Source of the DNA: Aeromicrobium endophyticum
GTDB taxonomy: Bacteria; Actinomycetota; Actinomycetes; Propionibacteriales; Nocardioidaceae
Length of the DNA stretch: 64,000 nt
NCBI RefSeq assembly: GCF_003586285.1
Contig: NZ_QUBR01000001.1
Coordinates: 806,001 to 870,000, forward strand
Reading direction: 5' to 3'
The position numbers were made by a program, and so were the translations under genes. Shown one piece after another: positions 16,458-24,772 of the stretch. Under the pieces are notes generated by a model, which worked only from the letters and a program-made list of their open reading frames with translations, was not told the origin of the DNA and did no database searches. The number at the start of each line of letters is the position of its first letter. Positions within the stretch are counted from its first letter, which is position 1.

Positions 16458-17038
16458 GAGAGGCTCACCGCCACCTGCTGCAGCGACTCGAGCTTCCAGC
16501 GCCCGCCGACCTTGACCAGGTCGGCCGAGAAGCGGTTGCGCTTGACGGTCGGCTCGCTGTTGGGCTTCGCGGCGTCGCGCACCGTCACCTCGACCGCGGC
16601 GATCACGGTGGCCGAGCCGTCGTCGACATCGATCACCGCCGCATCGACCACCCGCCCCGTGGAGATCTTCTTCTGCTCGGCCAGCAGCGTGCGGTCGTCG
16701 GCGCTGACACCGGCGAGCTGGTCGCGCAACGTGCCCGTCGTGACCTGCGACCACGCCTTCACTCCCTTGTCGACCGACCGGTAGTCGAGCGTGTTCATCG
16801 TCTCGATGGCCTGACGGGCCTCGATCAGCACCGTGTCGCGGGTCTGCGCGGCGGCCCGGTCGGGGTCGTGGTCGGCCTGCCACCACATGAAGGCTCCCGA
16901 GGCGGCCACGAGCGCCGCCACGAGCAGCAGCACCCATGGCCCCCGGCTGCGGGCCGTCGTCGTCGGTTCCGTGTCGGACGGCACCTGCGGTTCGTCGCTC
17001 TCGGCCGTCTCGACCGGCGCTTCCACCTGGCTCGTCAT
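16454..17038 (-). CDS. Mce-associated membrane protein
   Basis: A 194-aa protein: an acidic N-terminal tail of about 30 residues, one membrane helix (GPWVLLLVAALVAASGAFMWW), and a domain ending in VKVGGRWKLESLQQV, the usual Mas-protein C-terminal pattern. It overlaps mceF and the next Mas gene by 4 bp each. It probably assembles with the Mce substrate-binding hexamer at the outer face of the membrane. No enzymatic motif is visible. Confidence 0.8.
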   Translation of the reverse strand: MTSQVEAPVETAESDEPQVPSDTEPTTTARSRGPWVLLLVAALVAASGAFMWWQADHDPDRAAAQTRDTVLIEARQAIETMNTLDYRSVDKGVKAWSQVTTGTLRDQLAGVSADDRTLLAEQKKISTGRVVDAAVIDVDDGSATVIAAVEVTVRDAAKPNSEPTVKRNRFSADLVKVGGRWKLESLQQVAVSLS

Positions 17039-18255
17039 CGTGCTCCCCCCATGAGATCGCTCAGCGAGTCGGCCACCCCGACCTTGGTCGGTGCCGCGCC
17101 GGCGCGCCCATTGTCGCCCACCGACGTGTCACCCACGGGCGCCGTCGATCCCGGCTTCTTGGGCACGCTGCCCGGCCCGCGGACGTTGGTGCCCGACGAC
17201 GGCGACGCCGTGCAGCCGGCCTTGGTGTTGAACGGGCTGCCGCCACTGGTCTCGAGGCCGGGCCGCACCGAGGTGCCTCCGTAGCCGCTGGTGCACGGCA
17301 GCGGGTCGAAGTATGACTGCGCCAGGCCCAGGTTGAGGCCTTGGGACCCGTTGACGGCCCACCCGATGCTGAACGCCGTCGGGATCGTGATGAGGGCGTC
17401 CTCGACGCCGCCAGCGTTGGTGCCGAAGATCTGTGCCGTCGAGACGAGGTTGCCCATCAGCATGCCCAGCGGGGTGCCGACCTGCGTGAAGAGCTTGTCG
17501 ATCTCGCGTGCCGCGGCGGGCGTGCTCTCGATGAGGGCTCGCAGGTCGCCGTCGGAGCTCTTGAGCGTCGAGGCGATGGTCTTCAGGTCCTGGCTGAACC
17601 CGCGGATGCTGCCGGCCGCAGCCTCCTGCGTGGCCAGCACCCGGCTGGAGTTCTGGATCAGCTGCGACGTCACCAGGAAGTTCGTGTCGGCGGCCTTGAT
17701 GAACGTCTGCGAGGTGTCGAGGAGCCGTGACAGGTTCTGCCCCGCGCCCTGCGTCGCGTCGTACGACTCGTCGATGACGGTCTTCAACGAGTCGGTGTCG
17801 ACCGATCCTGCGAAGTCGCGGGCACTGCGCAGGACGTCCTCGACCGGCGGCGGCGATGAGTCGCCGCCCGCGGTCAGCCGGTCGCCGTCGGCGAGCTTCG
17901 GACCGCCCTTCGAGTCGCTGCGCAGGTCGATGTACTGCTCGCCGATCGCCGATCGGTCGGCGACCTTGACGGACACGTCGGCCGGGATGTCGGCCGCACC
18001 GCCGTCGATGCGCAGCACCGCCTCGGCGCCCTCCGGGGTCGCGGTGAGCGACGCGATGCGACCCACCGGCACGCCGCGGTAGGTGACCTCGCCGTTCTCG
18101 AACGAGCCGGCGGCGTCGGGCAGGTCGACCGTCACCGAGTAGCTCGACCGGGTGAAGTCGATGCCGACGTAGCGTGCGCCGAGATAGGCGGTCGCGAGCA
18201 GCGCCACCACCACGAACACCATGAGCTTGGCCTTGATACCGGTCGTCAGCATCAC
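17035..18255 (-). CDS. mceF: Mce family protein, MceF position
   Basis: A 406-aa protein with an N-terminal membrane anchor (KLMVFVVVALLATAYLGARYVG), the MCE/MlaD beta domain (GEVTYRGVPVGRIASL, RSAIGEQYIDLR), a long helical region of about 150 residues, and a Pro/Gly/Ser-rich tail. It is the sixth and last Mce protein of the operon. Mce proteins form a hexameric tube that carries lipids or sterols across the envelope. The TTP/PSSGTN tail is probably disordered. It overlaps mceE by ATGA. Confidence 0.88.
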   Translation of the reverse strand: MMLTTGIKAKLMVFVVVALLATAYLGARYVGIDFTRSSYSVTVDLPDAAGSFENGEVTYRGVPVGRIASLTATPEGAEAVLRIDGGAADIPADVSVKVADRSAIGEQYIDLRSDSKGGPKLADGDRLTAGGDSSPPPVEDVLRSARDFAGSVDTDSLKTVIDESYDATQGAGQNLSRLLDTSQTFIKAADTNFLVTSQLIQNSSRVLATQEAAAGSIRGFSQDLKTIASTLKSSDGDLRALIESTPAAAREIDKLFTQVGTPLGMLMGNLVSTAQIFGTNAGGVEDALITIPTAFSIGWAVNGSQGLNLGLAQSYFDPLPCTSGYGGTSVRPGLETSGGSPFNTKAGCTASPSSGTNVRGPGSVPKKPGSTAPVGDTSVGDNGRAGAAPTKVGVADSLSDLMGGAR

Positions 18256-19562
18256 TCACCACCATCCTTCGGTGTCGGGGTGGAGGTCGGGGTCGAGCCC
18301 GGCTCCTCACGGGTGGGAGTCGGGGACGCCGATGGCGAGGCGGACGGCGACGGCTGGGTGGGCGTCGGCTTGGGCGTCGACGGCGAGCCCGTGGGCGCCG
18401 ACGTCGACGGCACCGGGACGGTCGGCGTCGGGAGCCCCGGGATGGCCGAGTCGGTCGGCGGCAGGAACGACGGCGACGGCGCCTTGGCGGACGGCAGCCG
18501 GCGGCTCTGCCCTGTGGGAGCCGAGCCGTTCGGGTTCTCGACCTGGGGCCACGAGCAGCCGATGGCGTCGCAACCGCTGGGCAGGGTGCGGAAGTTGGTC
18601 TCGATGAAGACGTTGAGGTAGTCGCCCTTGATGGCCCCCATCACGGAGTCGGGGAACGGGTACGTCAACAGGATCTGCAGCGAGTCCGGCAGGTCCTGAC
18701 CCGACTTCGCGAGCTGCTGGAGGATCGGCTCGAGTGCCTTGAGATCGGCCACGATGTCGTCCTGCGCCGCGTCGAGGGTGTCGACCGTGACCGAGGACAG
18801 CCGGTCGAGCGACCGCAGCATCGACACCAGCTGCTTGCGCTGGTCGACCAGCACCTGCATGCCGGGGCTGAGCCCGTCGAGGGCCGAGGCAATCTTGGTC
18901 TTGTCGGCGTCGAGCGTCGTCGACAGCCGGGCGAGCCCGTCGAGCGCCGCCGTGATCGACTCCTTGCGGTCGTCGAGGCTGGAGACGAAGGTCTCGATCT
19001 GCCGCAACGACTTCTTGACGTCGCTGGTGCGTCCGGCCGAGACCTTCTGCAGCTCGCGCGAGATCTCCTGGAACTGCCCGATGCCGCCTCCGTTGAGCAC
19101 CATCGACAGCGATCCGAGCACCTGCTCGACCTGGGCGGCCTGCGACGTGTCGGCGAGGCCGAGCCGGGCGCCCGACTCGATGCGGGGGCCGGCGACCGGC
19201 GTCTCGGGACGCACGAGGCCGACGTACTTCTCGCCGAGCAGCGACGTCTGCTGCAGGCGGGCCGTGGTGCCGGCCGGAAGATCGGCCGAGCGGTTCACGA
19301 CGAGCTCGACGCGCGCGCTGCGGCCGTCCTTGTTCAGCGTGATCTTCTGGACCCGGCCCACCGACACGTTGTCGACCTTGACGCTCGACTGGGGCACGAG
19401 GTCGAGGACGTCCTCGAAGTCGGCGGTGATGCGCATCGGCTTGGAGCCGACGTCGGCGCCGCCGGGCAGCGGCGTCTCGTAGACGCCTCCGGACAGCAAC
19501 CCGCACCCGCTGAGCGCGAGCGCCGCGGCCGACACGACGGCGTACGCCGCGACGCGCCTCAT
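18252..19562 (-). CDS. mceE: Mce family lipoprotein, MceE position
   Basis: A 436-aa protein with a lipoprotein signal peptide: LSGC lipobox, acylated Cys20. The MCE domain follows (SVKVDNVSVGRVQKI, SLLGEKYVGLV), then a helical region, and from about residue 365 a tail almost entirely of Pro, Thr and Ser. A lipid-anchored fifth subunit is the rule in actinobacterial mce operons. The low-complexity tail likely spans the cell wall. It overlaps mceF and mceD by 4 bp each. Confidence 0.9.
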   Translation of the reverse strand: MRRVAAYAVVSAAALALSGCGLLSGGVYETPLPGGADVGSKPMRITADFEDVLDLVPQSSVKVDNVSVGRVQKITLNKDGRSARVELVVNRSADLPAGTTARLQQTSLLGEKYVGLVRPETPVAGPRIESGARLGLADTSQAAQVEQVLGSLSMVLNGGGIGQFQEISRELQKVSAGRTSDVKKSLRQIETFVSSLDDRKESITAALDGLARLSTTLDADKTKIASALDGLSPGMQVLVDQRKQLVSMLRSLDRLSSVTVDTLDAAQDDIVADLKALEPILQQLAKSGQDLPDSLQILLTYPFPDSVMGAIKGDYLNVFIETNFRTLPSGCDAIGCSWPQVENPNGSAPTGQSRRLPSAKAPSPSFLPPTDSAIPGLPTPTVPVPSTSAPTGSPSTPKPTPTQPSPSASPSASPTPTREEPGSTPTSTPTPKDGGE

Positions 19563-20593
19563 CGGTCGCTCCCCGCGCCCGGCAGCAGCAGCGGCGGAGC
19601 CGACTCCGACGACTTCTTCGACAGGCCGTTGTCGGCCCAGATCGAGGTCTCGTTGAGGTTGGCGCGTCCGTCGATCGTGTTGTTCTGCGCGTTGTACGAG
19701 CGCAGGAAGTTCTGCAGCACGACCGGCACCAGGCGCACCGACTCCTCCAGCGAGTCCTTCTGCTTGACCAGCACCTGCGTGGGGCCCAGCAGGTTGTCGA
19801 CGCTGGTCTTGATGTTGGTGCGGTTGTCGGCGATGAAGTCGTCGACGATCGCCAGCGCGTCGCCGAGGTTCGTGATCGCGTCGGCAAGGTCCTCGCGGTC
19901 GTCGGCGAGGTAGTCGGTGACCGCGGCGAACTGCCGGTTGACGTCGGCGACGCTCTGGTCGTTGGCGACGAGCATGTCGTTGAACTCCTTGAAGTTCGCG
20001 ATCGTGGCGAACAGGTCGTCGCTGGACGAGGCGAGCGTGCCGGTGGCGCGGCCGAACTCGTCGATCGTGCGGTTGATGCCCTCGCCGTTGCCGTCGAGGT
20101 TGCGCGCGGCGACATCGAGCAGGTCGGACAGCGCCCCCTTGCGGTTGGCTCCGTCTGGCCCGAGCTGGGTCGAGACGTCGGTGAGGCTCTTGTAGAGGTC
20201 GTCGATCTCGACCGGCACGGCGGTGCGGTCACGCGGGATCTCGGCCCCGTCCTTGAGCCTGGCACCGCCGGTGTCGGGCTTGGTCAGCTGCACGAAGCGG
20301 TCGCTGACGAGGGTGGGGGCGACGATCACCGCGGCCGTGTCGGCCTCGACGTGCTGACCGCGCTCGAGCTCCATCGAGACCCGGACGACGGGCCCCTCGG
20401 GCTGCACCTCGGTGACCTTGCCGACCTTGACGCCCAGCACCTGCACCTCCGAGCCCGGGTACAGGCCGACCGTCGACTCGAACAGCGCGTCGACCTTGGT
20501 GGCACCGCCCGTGGACGAGCGCCAGGCCAGGATGGCCGCGACCACCAGCAGCGCCACCACGGCGGCTCCGAGCGTCCTGCGTGTCGAGATCAT
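19559..20593 (-). CDS. mceD: Mce family protein, MceD position
   Basis: A 344-aa protein: an N-terminal anchor (LGAAVVALLVVAAILAW), an MCE domain beginning VDALFESTVGLYPGSEVQVLGVKVGKV (read in two parts: VDALFESTVGLYPGSEV and QVLGVKVGKV), then VSDRFVQLT, and a long predicted helical region. It is the fourth Mce subunit in order. Start ATG 20593 matches the conserved anchor. It overlaps both neighbours by ATGA, so stoichiometric synthesis of the subunits is likely. Confidence 0.88.
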   Translation of the reverse strand: MISTRRTLGAAVVALLVVAAILAWRSSTGGATKVDALFESTVGLYPGSEVQVLGVKVGKVTEVQPEGPVVRVSMELERGQHVEADTAAVIVAPTLVSDRFVQLTKPDTGGARLKDGAEIPRDRTAVPVEIDDLYKSLTDVSTQLGPDGANRKGALSDLLDVAARNLDGNGEGINRTIDEFGRATGTLASSSDDLFATIANFKEFNDMLVANDQSVADVNRQFAAVTDYLADDREDLADAITNLGDALAIVDDFIADNRTNIKTSVDNLLGPTQVLVKQKDSLEESVRLVPVVLQNFLRSYNAQNNTIDGRANLNETSIWADNGLSKKSSESAPPLLLPGAGSDR

Positions 20594-21612
20594 CGTCCGC
20601 CTCCCTTGGCCGGTGCACAGTTCCTGGCGACGTCGTTCTCGAGCAACGGCTTCTTGTCGTCGCCGAACAGTCCGCAGACGTACGAGTCGACCCAGGTGCC
20701 GTTGCCGAGCGCCGACGAGAGCACCCGGTAGTAGGGTCCGAGCCGCTTGAGCGCGGCGTCGAGGTTGTCCTGGTTGTCCTGGAGGATGCGCGAGACGTCG
20801 TCGAGCTTGGCCAGGGCCGGCTTGAGCGCCTTCTCGTTGTCCTTGACCAGCCCCTGCAGCTGGACGCCGAGACGCGCCGTGCCGTCGAGCATCTTGGAGA
20901 CCGTGTCGCGTCGCTGCTCGAGCTCGTCGAGCAGCGAGCTGCCGTCGGTGATGATCTTGGCGAACTCGGCGTTGCGGTCCTTCAGCGTGCCGCTGACCTT
21001 GCTCGCCGCGGCGAACAGCTGCGTCAACTCGTCGTCGCGGCTGGAGATGGTGCGCGACAGGTCGGTCAGCCCCGTCACCATCGTGCGCACCGAGTCGGGG
21101 GTGTTGCGGAACGCGTCGCTCAGCGCGGTGAAGCTGGCCTCGAGCTGATCGGTGTCGATCGTCTCGATCGAGTCCGACAGGTCGGAGAACGCCTCGTTGA
21201 CGTCGTACGGCGTGGTGGTGCGGGCCAGCGGGATGGGACCGTCGAGCTGCCGGGAGCCCAGCGGGTCGACGGCCAGGAACTTCTGGCCGAGCATCGTCTT
21301 GACCTTGACCGAGGCGGTCGTCTGGTTGCCGAGCTCGTCGACCTTGGCGCGGAACTTCACGGTGACGACGGCGCCGTCGAGCGAGATGTCGGTGACCTTG
21401 CCGACCTTGACGCCCGCGACGCGCACCTCGTTGCCCTCCTTGAGCCCGCCGGCCTCGGCGAACTGCGCCGAGTAGACCTTGCCGCCGCCGATGAAGGGCA
21501 ACGAGGCGGCGTTGAACGTCAGCAGGCACAGCACGGCCATGGCGGTCATGCCGATCAGCGCGATCGCGATCTTGTTGCGCTCGGCGAAGGCGGTGGGGAA
21601 CGTCTTGGTCAT
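20590..21612 (-). CDS. mceC: Mce family protein, MceC position
   Basis: A 340-aa protein with a membrane anchor (KIAIALIGMTAMAVLCLLTF), an MCE domain (EGNEVRVAGVKVGKVTDI; TMLGQKFLAVDP) and a coiled-coil-rich second half. The start at 21612 is preferred to a longer in-frame opening inside mceB because it places the anchor at the N-terminus as in the other subunits, and it overlaps the mceB stop as TGATG. The C-terminus holds two Cys near YVCGLFGDD, perhaps a disulfide. Confidence 0.88.
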   Translation of the reverse strand: MTKTFPTAFAERNKIAIALIGMTAMAVLCLLTFNAASLPFIGGGKVYSAQFAEAGGLKEGNEVRVAGVKVGKVTDISLDGAVVTVKFRAKVDELGNQTTASVKVKTMLGQKFLAVDPLGSRQLDGPIPLARTTTPYDVNEAFSDLSDSIETIDTDQLEASFTALSDAFRNTPDSVRTMVTGLTDLSRTISSRDDELTQLFAAASKVSGTLKDRNAEFAKIITDGSSLLDELEQRRDTVSKMLDGTARLGVQLQGLVKDNEKALKPALAKLDDVSRILQDNQDNLDAALKRLGPYYRVLSSALGNGTWVDSYVCGLFGDDKKPLLENDVARNCAPAKGGGR

Positions 21613-22619
21613 CAGCGGCACCTCTGCGCTATGGGCTGGGCGCCCAGGTCTCCGTAGTAGCCCTCGGGCCGGGGGATCTTGCCCTCGATCGAGCAGGCGT
21701 AGAAGTTGATCCACGATCCGTACGACCCCGTGCGGCCGATGCGGTCGAGCTTCGTGGGCAGCTGCTCGAAGAACGAGTCGAGCTGCGGCTCGGCCTTCGA
21801 GAGGTTGCCGGCCAGCCCGTCGAGCGCCGTGATCGAGCCCTTGAGCGGCTCGCGTCCGTCGTCGAGCAGATCGGCGACGGACGTCGTCAGGTCGCCGAGC
21901 CCGTCGAGCGTGCTGCCGATCGTCTTGCGGTCGGCGGCCAACCCGCTGACCAGCTGCTGGAGCGTCACGATCGTCGTGTCGAGCTGGCTCGACCGGTCGT
22001 TGACGACCTGCAGCACCGAGCTGAGGCTCGTGATGAGCTTGCCGATGACCTCGTCCTTGGCGGCGAGGGTCGACGTCAGGCTCGCGGTGCTCGACAGCAG
22101 TCCGTCGACCGTCGCGTCCTCGCCCTGGAAGACCGCCACGATCTGGCCGCTCAGGTTGTTGACGTCCTCGGGCGACAGCAGCTGCAGCAGCGGCTGGAAC
22201 CCGTTGAACAGCATCGTCAGGTCGAGCGCCGGCTTGGTGTGGTCGGTGTCGAAGGTGTAGCCCGGGCGCAGGGCCGGCGCAGAACCGGTCGGCGGCTCGA
22301 GCGAGATGTAGCGCTGTCCGATCAGGTTGCGGAAGCGCAGCTCGGCGATCGTCCCGTCGACCAGCGGCGCGGTGCGCGAGGCCGTGAACGTGACCCGGGC
22401 GAGCCGCTTCTTGGTGACGGCGACGTCGGTGACCGTGCCGACCTTGACGCCCGACATGCGCACGTCGTCGCCCTTGTTGAGGCTCGTGGCGTCGGTGAAG
22501 ACGGCGTGGAACTGACGCGTGGAGCCGCCCGTGTCGTTGCGGATCGTGGCCGCCAGCGCGACGGTGGCCAGCACCGTCACGAGGATGAACGTGATGCTCT
22601 TGATCAGCAGCTTGGTCAT
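21612..22619 (-). CDS. mceB: Mce family protein, MceB position
   Basis: A 335-aa protein: an anchor (SITFILVTVLATVALAATI), an MCE domain (KGDDVRMSGVKVGTVTDV; RNLIGQRYISLEPP), then a long helical segment and a conserved end WINFYACSIEG. Start ATG 22619 overlaps the mceA stop. It is the second of six subunits; the full A-F set is present and intact, so the importer is probably functional. Confidence 0.88.
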   Translation of the reverse strand: MTKLLIKSITFILVTVLATVALAATIRNDTGGSTRQFHAVFTDATSLNKGDDVRMSGVKVGTVTDVAVTKKRLARVTFTASRTAPLVDGTIAELRFRNLIGQRYISLEPPTGSAPALRPGYTFDTDHTKPALDLTMLFNGFQPLLQLLSPEDVNNLSGQIVAVFQGEDATVDGLLSSTASLTSTLAAKDEVIGKLITSLSSVLQVVNDRSSQLDTTIVTLQQLVSGLAADRKTIGSTLDGLGDLTTSVADLLDDGREPLKGSITALDGLAGNLSKAEPQLDSFFEQLPTKLDRIGRTGSYGSWINFYACSIEGKIPRPEGYYGDLGAQPIAQRCR

Positions 22620-23935
22620 TTCAGCACCACCTGAGTGCCGCGGAGCGACGGTCCGAGCAGCAGGCTGCTCCATGAGGGGTAGTCGTCGGGGGCGAGCCCC
22701 TGCGACGGGGCGACGATCTCGGCCACGAGCTGGTTCTCGGCCGGCGAGTTGGCCTGGCCGAGCCCGTCACCCGTGCCGATGCGCTCGGGCAGGTTGCTGC
22801 GCGGGGGCGCGATCGTCTCGGGCTCGTCGCTCGCGGCGGACGTCGCGGCGCCGGCGTCGGCGTCGGTGCTCTTGACCGGCGTGGTGCCGACGCGACCCGT
22901 GACGTACGGGCAGCGCGCGGTCTTGCCCGATGCGAACTTCACGGCGTCCTTGCCGGCGAGGTACTTGCCCCGGCTCGGCACGACGTTGAGCCGCACGTGC
23001 AGGCCCGGCTCGTCGGTGCCCTTGCCGAGCACCTTGTCCATCGCGGGGATGAACTCGCGCGCCGACTTGAACAGGCACGGGAACTGCTTGGCGTACGGCG
23101 CGACCGCCTCGAGGGCGTCGCGACTCTCGTCGGCCAGCACCTCGATCGTCTGCTGGTTGTCGCCGACGAAGCCGCGCGTGGCGTCGGCCGAGCCGATGAC
23201 CGTGGCGTAGACGTCCTTGAGCGTCGTCTGCTGGTCGACCAGCGTGCGCGACGTCGTGGTCAGCGTGTCGAGGGCGTCGAGCAGATCGGGCGCCGCGTCG
23301 CTGTAGACGTCCGCCACCCGGCCGAGCGAGGCCAGGTCGTCGGTCATCTGCGGCACGAGCGGGTTGAGCTTCTCGACGTAGTCGCCGAAGGTCGTGAGCG
23401 TGTCGCCGATCTGCTCGCCCCGGCCGCGCAACGTCGTCGACAGCTCGCCCAGCGTCGCCGACAGCTTCTCGGGCTGGATCGAGTTGAGGACGGGCAGCAG
23501 CTGGTCGAAGACCTGCTCGAGCTCGACCGACTCGTCGCTGGTGTCCTGCACGATCGTGTCGCCCGACGACAGGCCCGTCTCGGGAGCCGACGCCGGGGTG
23601 ACCAGCGAGACGTACCGCTCGCCGAACAGCGTCTTGGGGAGCAGCCGGGCCGTGGTGTCGCGCGGCAGCTTCTTGGACGTGTCGGGGTCGAGTGCCAGCC
23701 TGATGACGGCGCCGTCCTTGTCGGACGACACCTGGGCGACGGTGCCGACGGGCACGCCGTTGAGCTTGACGTCCGACCCCTTCTGCAGCGCGTTGCCGAC
23801 CGGGCCGGTGCGCAGGTCGACGTCGGTGCTCGACACGAAGGTGCGGTTGTAGGTCAGCAGCGCCACCGCGACGAGACCCACGGCGAGCGCCAGGTAGCCC
23901 ACGCCGAGGACGGCGTCGACGAGGCGTCGGCTCAT
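22616..23935 (-). CDS. mceA: Mce family protein, MceA position
   Basis: A 439-aa protein, the first Mce subunit. It has an anchor (YLALAVGLVAVALLTYN), an MCE domain (KGSDVKLNGVPVGTVAQV; TLFGERYVSLVTP), the helical region, and a C-terminal extension of about 110 residues with Ala/Thr/Asp-rich linker. The ATG at 23935 overlaps the yrbEB stop as ATGA. The substrate (sterol, fatty acid or phospholipid) is not readable; the next-door desaturase hints at lipids. Confidence 0.9.
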   Translation of the reverse strand: MSRRLVDAVLGVGYLALAVGLVAVALLTYNRTFVSSTDVDLRTGPVGNALQKGSDVKLNGVPVGTVAQVSSDKDGAVIRLALDPDTSKKLPRDTTARLLPKTLFGERYVSLVTPASAPETGLSSGDTIVQDTSDESVELEQVFDQLLPVLNSIQPEKLSATLGELSTTLRGRGEQIGDTLTTFGDYVEKLNPLVPQMTDDLASLGRVADVYSDAAPDLLDALDTLTTTSRTLVDQQTTLKDVYATVIGSADATRGFVGDNQQTIEVLADESRDALEAVAPYAKQFPCLFKSAREFIPAMDKVLGKGTDEPGLHVRLNVVPSRGKYLAGKDAVKFASGKTARCPYVTGRVGTTPVKSTDADAGAATSAASDEPETIAPPRSNLPERIGTGDGLGQANSPAENQLVAEIVAPSQGLAPDDYPSWSSLLLGPSLRGTQVVLK

Positions 23936-24771
23936 CCGGCGATCCTGACGGTCGTCGTGGTGCCCCACAGCGCCATCGACAGCAGCAGGTCGAGCACCGC
24001 GACGGTCACGATGCTGCGACGGACGGCCGTGCCCACCGCGATGCCCACGCCCGCGGGACCGCCCGACGCCTTGAAGCCCAGCCGGCAGTGGATCAGGATG
24101 ATCAGCACCGAGAAGATCAGCACCTTGATGAACGACAGCAGGATGTCGATCGGCGGCAGGAACAGGTTGAAGTAGTGGTCGTACGTGCCCGGCGACTGCC
24201 CGTAGAGGAAGATCGTGACGAAGCGCGCCCCGGCGTACGACGTCAGCAGGCCGATGACGTACAGCGGGATGATCGCGATGAAGCCGGCGATGACGCGGGT
24301 GGTCACGAGGTACGGGACGCTCGGCACGGCCATGACGGTGAGCGCGTCGACCTCCTCGTTGATGCGCATCGCGCCGAGCTGGGCGGTGAACCCCGAGCCG
24401 ACCGTGGCCGACAGCGCCAGCGCCGCCACCAGCGGGGCGATCTCGCGGGTGTTGAAGTACGCCGAGATGAAGCCGTTGAGAGTCGCGGTGCCGATCTGGT
24501 CGAGGGCCGCGTAGCCCTGCATGCCGACGACGCTGCCGACGAACAGCGTCATGCCGAGCATGACGCCGATCGTGCCGCCGATGACGGCCAGCGCACCGGA
24601 GCCGAAGCTGACCTCCGAGAGCAGGCGCAGGACGTCCTTGGGGTACCGCCGCAGCGTCGCGGGGATCCAGGCCAGCACGCGTCCGTGGAAGCGGATGTCC
24701 TCGCCCATGCCGGCCAGCGAGTCGATGGGCTTGTCGTACCAGTGAGGGTCGCGGGGTGCGATGTCGGTCAT
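23932..24771 (-). CDS. yrbEB: YrbE/MlaE-family ABC permease, B subunit of the Mce transporter
   Basis: A 279-aa membrane protein with about six helices and the MlaE motif region SATVGSGFTAQLGAMRINEEVDAL (shown as SATVGSGFTAQLGAMR then INEEVDAL), where the EEVDAL loop couples to the ATPase. It pairs with the permease half encoded immediately upstream to form the inner-membrane core of the importer. There is a 1-bp gap from the upstream stop and an ATGA overlap with mceA. Confidence 0.92.
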   Translation of the reverse strand: MTDIAPRDPHWYDKPIDSLAGMGEDIRFHGRVLAWIPATLRRYPKDVLRLLSEVSFGSGALAVIGGTIGVMLGMTLFVGSVVGMQGYAALDQIGTATLNGFISAYFNTREIAPLVAALALSATVGSGFTAQLGAMRINEEVDALTVMAVPSVPYLVTTRVIAGFIAIIPLYVIGLLTSYAGARFVTIFLYGQSPGTYDHYFNLFLPPIDILLSFIKVLIFSVLIILIHCRLGFKASGGPAGVGIAVGTAVRRSIVTVAVLDLLLSMALWGTTTTVRIAG

Positions 24772-24772
24772 G